A DNA stretch of 11,083 nucleotides. Source: Alphaproteobacteria bacterium. GTDB lineage: Bacteria > Pseudomonadota > Alphaproteobacteria > DSM-16000 > Inquilinaceae. The position numbers and the translations under genes are program-made. Each line of letters starts with the position of its first letter. Position 1 is the first letter of the stretch. The stretch covers positions 1 through 11,083 of the forward strand of contig JAJUFW010000043.1 in NCBI GenBank assembly GCA_029263555.1, in the 5' to 3' direction. The notes under the pieces were generated by a model. It was not told the DNA's origin. It ran no database searches and saw only the letters and a program-made list of their open reading frames with translations. Positions 6,601 through 11,083 of the stretch are shown here, piece by piece.

Positions 6601-8501
6601 GCGACGTGTTCGGCAACGGCATGCTGCTGAGCCGCCACATCCGCCTCGTCGGCGCGTTCAATCACCTGCACATCTTCGTCGATCCGGACCCGGACGCGGC
6701 CGCCAGCTTCGCCGAACGTAAGCGCCTGTTCGAGCTGGGCCGCGGGTCCTGGGACCAGTACGATCCGGCCCTGATCTCGCCGGGCGGCGGCGTTTTCGAG
6801 CGCACGGCGAAGTCGATCCGCCTCACGCCCGAGATCCGGCGCCTGTTCGACCTGGACCGGGAGACGGTGACCCCGAACGAGCTGATCTCAGCCATGCTCC
6901 GCGCCCGGGTCGATCTCCTGTGGTTCGGCGGCATCGGCACCTATGTGAAGGCGAGCGGCGAATCCCACGCCGAGGTGGGCGACAAGGCGAACGATCCGCT
7001 GCGGGTGAACGGCCGCGAACTCAGGGCCCGGGTCGTCGGCGAAGGCGCCAACCTGGCCATGACTCAGCGCGGCCGGATCGAATACGCGCTCGCCGGCGGG
7101 GCCGCCGACGGAACGCCGGGCGGCCGCCTCAACACCGACTTCATCGACAATTCGGCCGGAGTCGACTGCTCGGACCATGAGGTCAACATCAAGATCCTGC
7201 TGAACCAGGTCGTGGCCGCCGGGGAAATGACGCTCAAGCAGCGCAACCGGCTGCTGGGCGAGATGACGGACGAGGTCGCCCGGCTGGTCCTGCGGGACAA
7301 CTATCTGCAGACCCAGGCGCTCAGCGTCACCATGGCCGAAGCGCCGGACCTCCTGGAGCAGCAGGCGCGGTTCATGAAGGCGCTGGAGAAGGCCGGCCGG
7401 CTCGACCGCGGCATCGAAATGCTGCCCGGCGACGAGGAGCTGACCGAGCGGTCGGCCCGGCGCGAGGGCCTGACCCGGCCGGAGCTGGCGATCCTTCTCT
7501 CCTATTCCAAGATCGCGCTCTACGACGCGCTTCTGCCCACCGATCTGCCGGACGACCCGGCGCTGGCCGGCGATCTCTACCTCTATTTCCCCGAGCCCGT
7601 TCGGGAGAGGTTCAGGTCGGCGATCGACGGCCACGTCCTCCGGCGGGAGATCGTGGCGACCTATGTCACGAACTCGCTCGTCAACCGGACCGGTCCGACC
7701 TTCGTGTCCGAAACCATGGACAAGACGGGAATGGGACCGGCCGACATCGCCCGGGCCTACCTGATCGTCCGCGAGAGCTTCGGCCTGCGGGAGCTGTGGT
7801 CCCGGATCGAGTCGCTGGACGCCCTGGTCCCGGCCTCGGTCCAGACGCAGATGGCCCTCCTGGTGCGACGCCTCGTCGAGCGCACGACGGCTTGGCTGCT
7901 GCGCCAGGGCGGCGAGCGGCTGGACATCGGCCGCCAGGTCGAACGGCTGCGGCCGGGGATCGAAAGCCTCAGCCGGCGCATCGACGAGCTGATCTATCCG
8001 GAGGCGCGGGCCGTCATCGACGAGCGCGCCGCCCGGATGACGGAGGCCGGCGTGCCCGAGGATCTGGCCCGGCAGGTTTCGTCCTTGAACCTCATCGCGG
8101 CGGGGCTGGACCTGATCGAGATCGCCGAAGCCTGCGAGATCCCGCTCACCGATGCGGCGCCGGTCTATTTCGACCTGGGCCGGCGGTTCGGGCTTGCGTG
8201 GCTGCGGGATGCGGCGGCGCGGATCCAGGCGGTGAACCACTGGCAGAAGCAGGCGCGCGCTGCCGCCGTCGACGATCTTTACGCCCTCCAGTCCGATCTG
8301 ACGCGGCGGGTCATCGAACAGTGCCGGGACGACATCCGGGACGCCGACGCGCCGACGGTGATCGAAAGCTGGATCGAGCGGAGGCGCCAGCCGGTCGAGC
8401 GCATCGACCAACTGATCGCCGAGCTGAGGGCCCTCGACGTCATGGATCTCTCGATGATGGTCGTCGCGACCCGGCGGCTGAGGGGGCTGGTTGCCGGCTG
8501 A
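3627..8501 (+). CDS. gdhB: NAD-specific glutamate dehydrogenase, large (180-kDa) type
   Basis: Oxidatively deaminates L-glutamate to 2-oxoglutarate and ammonium with reduction of NAD+, a catabolic cytosolic enzyme. At 1624 residues it has the normal length of the large bacterial GDH family. The N-terminal half holds ACT-like regulatory regions, the clearest at about 91-170 (HSVVEIVNDDMPFLVDSV), with others near 405-490 and 565-660 (less certain). The catalytic part begins near 800: VARGGIRWSDR (814-824), VKNSVIVPVGSKGGF (841-855) with the substrate-type KGG lysine K852, AADKGTASFSD (915-925), the NAD-binding GVGDMAGDVFGNGML (986-1000), GGIGTYVK (1101-1108), GEGAN (1138-1142) and NSAGVDCSDHEVN (1175-1187). 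A helical C-terminal region follows. The ATG at 3627 has AAGGGGA six nt upstream. The P. aeruginosa relative is allosterically controlled, and the ACT-like regions suggest the same here. The gene looks intact. Confidence 0.96.
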   Translation: MALRAEQYKTELIDELASFVRERVPREWAGLAERFARLYYRNVPPEDMVRQSVDTLYGAALGLYQFAAHRPEAGPKIRVFNPNQDEHGWHSRHSVVEIVNDDMPFLVDSVTAALNGLGLTVHLVVHPVMRVVRDADGHLVEIHDATEAGADLPAESIMHLEVDEQGSTAAHEQIVATLRRVLHEVREAVTDWRPMCDKVSEVIQALKSNPPPVPQTDTDEIIAFLHWMVDDHFTFLGYREYGFSQDHGQTDLKIVEGTGLGILRNPEISVFEGMRHFATLPPDIQSFIRQPRLLMVTKSNRSSTVHRAAPMDTVIVKVFDESGEVVGERIFVGLFTSVAYNRSARDIPFLREKVARALDMAGFDPRSHDGKALTHIFDTFPRDELFQISVEELLEIGRGILHLQERQRTALFVRKDPYERFVSCLVYTPRDRYDTDLRRRFQKILEKAFNGRVTTFQPQFGDDAHARVYFIVRTTPGQIPDVSLEDVEQQLANAGRNWSDFLQEALIEANGEEKGLALLRRYRDAFSTSYRELTPAQLAISDVERIEEVIATGRIALNLYRPIEGPEHRVRFKLYHAATPVPLSDVLPMLEHMGLKVIAENPYHVAPADRSEPVWIHDFVAESQDGAAIDVGRVRASFHEAFSRVWYGDMEDDGFNRLVLGAGLTWREVTVLRAYGKFLRQARLSLSQEGLEGTFSTYPAIARGIVALFKARFDPALSGDREAAIDGIAGELDRLLDGVANLEEDRIVRRYLNLVRSTLRTNFFQRDAQGGPKPYLSFKLDSRSIDDLPLPRPMVEIFVYSPRVEAVHLRGGKVARGGIRWSDRREDFRTEVLGLLKAQMVKNSVIVPVGSKGGFVVKRPPREGGREALQAEAIECYRTMMRGMLDLTDNLSGGRVVPPQDVVRWDDDDPYLVVAADKGTASFSDIANGVSAEYGFWLDDAFASGGSAGYDHKKMGITARGAWESVKRHFRELGKDIQNEDFTVIGVGDMAGDVFGNGMLLSRHIRLVGAFNHLHIFVDPDPDAAASFAERKRLFELGRGSWDQYDPALISPGGGVFERTAKSIRLTPEIRRLFDLDRETVTPNELISAMLRARVDLLWFGGIGTYVKASGESHAEVGDKANDPLRVNGRELRARVVGEGANLAMTQRGRIEYALAGGAADGTPGGRLNTDFIDNSAGVDCSDHEVNIKILLNQVVAAGEMTLKQRNRLLGEMTDEVARLVLRDNYLQTQALSVTMAEAPDLLEQQARFMKALEKAGRLDRGIEMLPGDEELTERSARREGLTRPELAILLSYSKIALYDALLPTDLPDDPALAGDLYLYFPEPVRERFRSAIDGHVLRREIVATYVTNSLVNRTGPTFVSETMDKTGMGPADIARAYLIVRESFGLRELWSRIESLDALVPASVQTQMALLVRRLVERTTAWLLRQGGERLDIGRQVERLRPGIESLSRRIDELIYPEARAVIDERAARMTEAGVPEDLARQVSSLNLIAAGLDLIEIAEACEIPLTDAAPVYFDLGRRFGLAWLRDAAARIQAVNHWQKQARAAAVDDLYALQSDLTRRVIEQCRDDIRDADAPTVIESWIERRRQPVERIDQLIAELRALDVMDLSMMVVATRRLRGLVAG

Positions 8502-8506
8502 AGCGG

Positions 8507-8521
8507 GCTCGGCGGCCGAGC
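8507..8521 (+). other. Short hairpin just after the glutamate dehydrogenase stop
   Basis: GCTCGG (8507-8512) and CCGAGC (8516-8521) pair over 6 bp with a 3-nt loop, starting five nt after the stop codon. No T-tract follows, so termination is doubtful. The rest of the 93-nt gap to the transporter holds no clear promoter. Confidence 0.3.
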
Positions 8522-8594
8522 GCCCCGAACATGCCCGGCCCGCCCCCCGGGGCCAGCGGCGAGAACACGGTAGAGGAGCCCGGGACCCGCGCCC

Positions 8595-9884
8595 ATGACT
8601 GCTGCAATCCGGCCGGATCGGCCGCGCACCGGCACCGCCGGCATATTCTCGTGGTGCCTCTACGATTGGGCGATGTCCGCCTTCAACACGGTGATCGGCA
8701 CCTTCGTGTTCTCGGTCTATTTTCAGCGCGGGATCTATGGCGACGAGGTCGCCGGCAGCACCGCCTGGGGGCTGGCCCTCGGCCTTTCGGGCTTGGCGGT
8801 CGCCGTGACAGCGCCGATCCTCGGCGCCGTCGCCGACCATGGCGGCCGGCGCAAGCCCTGGCTTGCCGTCTTTCAGCTTGCGACCGTCGTGCCGACCGCG
8901 CTGCTCTGGTTCGCGAAGCCGGACCAGGCCTATATCGGCTATGCGCTGACCCTTGTCGTCATCGCCTCCATCGCCTTCGAGCTGGCCGGGGTGTTCTACA
9001 ACGCCATGCTGCCGGGCGTGGCGCCGCCGGGCATGATCGGGAGGGTCTCCGGATGGGGCTGGGGCCTCGGCTATATCGGCGGCCTATTCTGCCTGGTCGC
9101 CGCCCTGTTCGGCCTGATCCGGCCGGAGGTCCCGATCCTGGGCTTTTCGACCGAGGATTCCGGGAACGTCCGGGCGACGGCCCTCCTGGTCGCGCTGTGG
9201 TTCGGGGGCTTCGGCCTGCCGCTCTTCCTGTTCACCGCCGACGAGCCGGCGACCGGTGTTAGCCCGCGGGAGGCGGTCCGCCGCGGCCTTGCCGCCCTGG
9301 CGCGGACCGCGCGGGAGGCGCGGCGCTATGGCCATGCGTTGCGCTTCCTGGTCGCAAGCGCGCTCTACCGCGACGGGCTCAACACCCTGTTCGCCGTCGG
9401 CGGCCTCTACGCCGCCGGAACCTTCGGCATGTCGACGGAGGAGATCATCCTGTTCGCGATCGGCCTCAACGTGACGGCCGGCCTGGGCGCCGCGGGCTTC
9501 GCCTTCGTCGACGACAGGTTCGGTCCGAAGCCGACCGTGCTGATCGCCCTTGGCGGGCTGATCGCAACCGGCCTGCCGGTGCTCCTGGTCACGGACACGC
9601 GGGTCTTCATCGCTCTCGCTCTCCTCCTCGGCATCTTCGTCGGCCCGGCCCAGGCGGCCAGCCGGTCGCTGATGGCGCGACTGGCGCCTGCCGAGAAGGA
9701 GACCGAGATGTTCGGCCTCTACACCATGACGGGGAAGGCCGTGTCGTTCCTGGGACCGACCGGATTCGCGCTGGTGACCGCCGCCTTCGCCAGCCAGCGC
9801 GCCGGCATGGCGACGATCCTCGTGCTGCTGGCGGCGGGCGGCCTCCTGCTCCTGACCGTCCGGCCGGACGACGCCGGACGCTAG
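8595..9884 (+). CDS. MFS transporter, UMF1 (Atg22-like) family
   Basis: A 429-residue inner-membrane protein with about 12 hydrophobic segments (roughly 19-40, 57-78, 89-106, 113-134, 152-174, 196-214, 249-271, 284-304, 313-333, 337-357, 380-399, 404-421). The N-terminal SWCLYDWAMSAFNTVI (19-34) is the signature of the UMF1 family, related to yeast vacuolar Atg22; many members have Asn where this one has M27. GAVADHGGRRKPWL (77-90) is the MFS loop 2-3 motif. The central cytoplasmic loop is about 215-248. Late motifs are GPAQAASRSLMARLAP (350-365) and EMFGLYTMTGKAVSFLGP (371-388). Substrates of bacterial UMF1 proteins are largely unknown; amino-acid efflux is suggested by Atg22 only. The ATG at 8595 is the first in-frame start after a stop at 8571, yet the only good Shine-Dalgarno (AGAGGAG, 8572-8578) is 16 nt away, so translation may be weak. 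Confidence 0.88.
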   Translation: MTAAIRPDRPRTGTAGIFSWCLYDWAMSAFNTVIGTFVFSVYFQRGIYGDEVAGSTAWGLALGLSGLAVAVTAPILGAVADHGGRRKPWLAVFQLATVVPTALLWFAKPDQAYIGYALTLVVIASIAFELAGVFYNAMLPGVAPPGMIGRVSGWGWGLGYIGGLFCLVAALFGLIRPEVPILGFSTEDSGNVRATALLVALWFGGFGLPLFLFTADEPATGVSPREAVRRGLAALARTAREARRYGHALRFLVASALYRDGLNTLFAVGGLYAAGTFGMSTEEIILFAIGLNVTAGLGAAGFAFVDDRFGPKPTVLIALGGLIATGLPVLLVTDTRVFIALALLLGIFVGPAQAASRSLMARLAPAEKETEMFGLYTMTGKAVSFLGPTGFALVTAAFASQRAGMATILVLLAAGGLLLLTVRPDDAGR

Positions 9885-9900
9885 CCGGCCCGCGGCCGGC
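9884..9900. terminator. Hairpin in the convergent gap between transporter and purH
   Basis: GCCGGCC (9884-9890) and GGCCGGC (9894-9900) form a perfect 7-bp stem with a 3-nt loop. It fills most of the 27-nt gap between two convergent genes, where a shared bidirectional terminator is expected. There is no T-tract on either side, so efficiency as an intrinsic terminator is uncertain. Confidence 0.4.
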
Positions 9901-9911
9901 CGCCCTGCCGG

Positions 9912-11083
9912 TCAGTGGCGGAAATGCCGCATGCCGGTGAAGACCATGGCGATCTCGGCCTCGTCGGCGGCGGCGATCACCTCGGCGTCGCGCACCGATC
10001 CGCCCGGCTGGATGGCCGCGGTCGCGCCCGCCTCGACCGCGGCCATCAGGCCGTCGGCAAAGGGGAAGAACGCGTCCGACGCGACGACCGAACCCTGGGT
10101 CCGGCTTTCGATCTCTCCTGCCGCCTTGGAGAACTCGGCCGCCTTCAGGGCGGCGATGCGGGCGCTGTCGACCCGGCTCATCTGCCCGGCGCCGATGCCG
10201 ACCGTCGCCCCGCCCTTGGCATAGACGATCGCGTTGGACTTGACGTGCTTGGCCACGCGGAAGGCGAACAGAAGGTCTTCCAGCTCCTCGGGCGAGGGGG
10301 CGCGCTTCGTCACGACCTTGAGGTCGTCGGGACCGATCCGGCCGGTGTCGCGGCTCTGGACCAGAAGGCCGCCGGCGACCGACTTGACCATGAGGCCGGG
10401 CGTCGTCGGCTCGGCCACGCCGCCGGTCACAAGCAGGCGGAGATTCTTCTTCGCAGCCAGAATCTGGCGGGCTTCCGGGGTGGCGTCGGGGGCGATCACG
10501 ACTTCCAGGAAGATTTCCGCAAGCGCCTTGGCGGTCGCCGCGTCGATCGGCCGGTTGGCGGCGACGATGCCGCCGAACGCGCTCACCGGATCGCAGGCCA
10601 GGGCCCGGACATAGGCCTCCGACAGGCTGTCGGCGGCGGCGACGCCGCAGGGATTGGCGTGCTTGATGATGGCGATGGCCGGGTCTTCGAACTCGGACAC
10701 CAGCTCGAACGCGGCGTCGGTGTCGTTGATGTTGTTGTAGCTCAGTTCCTTGCCCTGGAGCTGACGGGCGGTGGCGACGCCGGGCCGCTCCTCGCCGGTC
10801 AGGTAGAGCGCGGCCGACTGATGGGGATTCTCCCCGTAGCGCAGGGTCTGGTGGCGCCGTCCTGCGATCGCCAGGCGCTGCGGATAGGGCTCCTCCAGAA
10901 CGTCCGCGAACCAGCGGCTGATGGCGGAATCGTAGGCGGCGGTGCGGGCGTAGGCGGCCGCCGCCAGCCGGCGGTTCAGATCTTCTGGAACCGCGCCGCC
11001 ATGGGCCTCCATCGCCGCCTCGACGGCGGCATAGTCGGCGGGGTCGGTGACCACGGTCACGAAGGCATGGTTCTTGGCCGCGG
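9912..11083 (-). CDS. purH: Bifunctional AICAR transformylase/IMP cyclohydrolase PurH, C-terminal part (5' end outside window)
   Basis: Catalyses the last two steps of de novo IMP synthesis: formylation of AICAR with 10-formyl-tetrahydrofolate, then ring closure. About 389 residues are present of some 530; the first 135-140 or so, most of the IMP cyclohydrolase domain, lie past the window edge. The reading frame runs open to the edge (AAKNHAFVTVVTDP), so the internal GTG near 11060 is not the start. The complete transformylase domain shows LRYGENPHQS (about 10818-10844), KELSYNNINDTDAAFELVSEF, the catalytic KHANPCG (Lys codon 10662-10664, His codon 10659-10661), CDPVSAFGGIVAANRP, SDAFFPFADG, IQPGGSVRDAEVI and the terminal TGMRHFRH. 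The gene is convergent with the transporter and looks intact. Confidence 0.95.
   Translation of the reverse strand, partial: AAKNHAFVTVVTDPADYAAVEAAMEAHGGAVPEDLNRRLAAAAYARTAAYDSAISRWFADVLEEPYPQRLAIAGRRHQTLRYGENPHQSAALYLTGEERPGVATARQLQGKELSYNNINDTDAAFELVSEFEDPAIAIIKHANPCGVAAADSLSEAYVRALACDPVSAFGGIVAANRPIDAATAKALAEIFLEVVIAPDATPEARQILAAKKNLRLLVTGGVAEPTTPGLMVKSVAGGLLVQSRDTGRIGPDDLKVVTKRAPSPEELEDLLFAFRVAKHVKSNAIVYAKGGATVGIGAGQMSRVDSARIAALKAAEFSKAAGEIESRTQGSVVASDAFFPFADGLMAAVEAGATAAIQPGGSVRDAEVIAAADEAEIAMVFTGMRHFRH

Noticed and set aside
3981..6671. An 896-codon open frame on the minus strand inside the glutamate dehydrogenase gene
   Set aside because: It is antisense to a fully conserved enzyme; its protein is low in complexity (rich in D, R, A, V, H) and matches no family I know. 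Long antisense frames are expected opposite G+C-rich codons. Antisense frames opposite NAD-GDH genes have been proposed before in other organisms, but nothing here supports expression.
6888..8840. A 650-codon open frame on the minus strand spanning the end of glutamate dehydrogenase and the transporter start
   Set aside because: It crosses two real genes and an intergenic gap with the same composition-driven protein, and shows no domain or convincing start.
7796..9262. A 488-codon plus-strand frame overlapping the end of glutamate dehydrogenase and the transporter
   Set aside because: It is out of frame with both; its product is Arg/Gly/Ala/Pro-rich without hydrophobic or catalytic motifs.
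1..11083. Defence system, toxin-antitoxin pair, CRISPR array, insertion sequence or prophage
   Set aside because: All sizeable genes are recognised housekeeping or metabolic families. I see no regularly spaced repeats, no transposase motifs, and no attachment-site duplicate of the tRNA-Leu 3' end within the window.

Overview
The window is G+C-rich, gene-dense bacterial chromosome, most consistent with an alphaproteobacterium of the Rhodospirillales type. That placement is inferred from base composition, the rnd-kdsD-lptC order, a short HRDC-less RNase D, the NDUFA9-like SDR protein and a very large (about 180 kDa) NAD-glutamate dehydrogenase. No mobile element, CRISPR array, phage gene or island signature is visible.

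Left part (1-2280, minus strand). Read in the direction of transcription there is a tRNA-Leu(CAG) gene with a good promoter and a 3' trailer of two hairpins, the second a T-tract terminator. Next come rnd (RNase D), a 167-nt spacer with two inverted repeats, kdsD (arabinose-5-phosphate isomerase) and, overlapping it by ATGA, the 5' end of lptC. kdsD and lptC begin a lipopolysaccharide module: KdsD supplies the Kdo precursor and LptC is part of the LPS export bridge.

Middle (2281-9884, plus strand). Divergent from the tRNA are an NDUFA9-type NAD(P)-binding SDR protein, a 1624-residue NAD-dependent glutamate dehydrogenase that fills almost half the window, and a UMF1/Atg22-type major facilitator of unknown substrate. 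The three are co-oriented with gaps of 118 and 93 nt, so they may share a transcript, but this cannot be proven here. Glutamate dehydrogenase makes NADH, 2-oxoglutarate and ammonium. The SDR protein belongs to a family related to a complex I accessory subunit, so a shared link to NADH metabolism is plausible but inferred.

Right end (9912-11083, minus strand). This is the 3' part of purH, convergent with the transporter across a 27-nt gap holding a perfect GC-rich hairpin. Its 5' end lies outside the window.

No undescribed multi-gene system was recognised. The points most worth a second look are regulatory: the tRNA-Leu/terminator/rnd arrangement, in which a tRNA-trimming nuclease lies just behind a tRNA terminator; the structured tRNA trailer; and the large imperfect inverted repeat before kdsD. 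No stretch longer than 300 nt lacks a gene.
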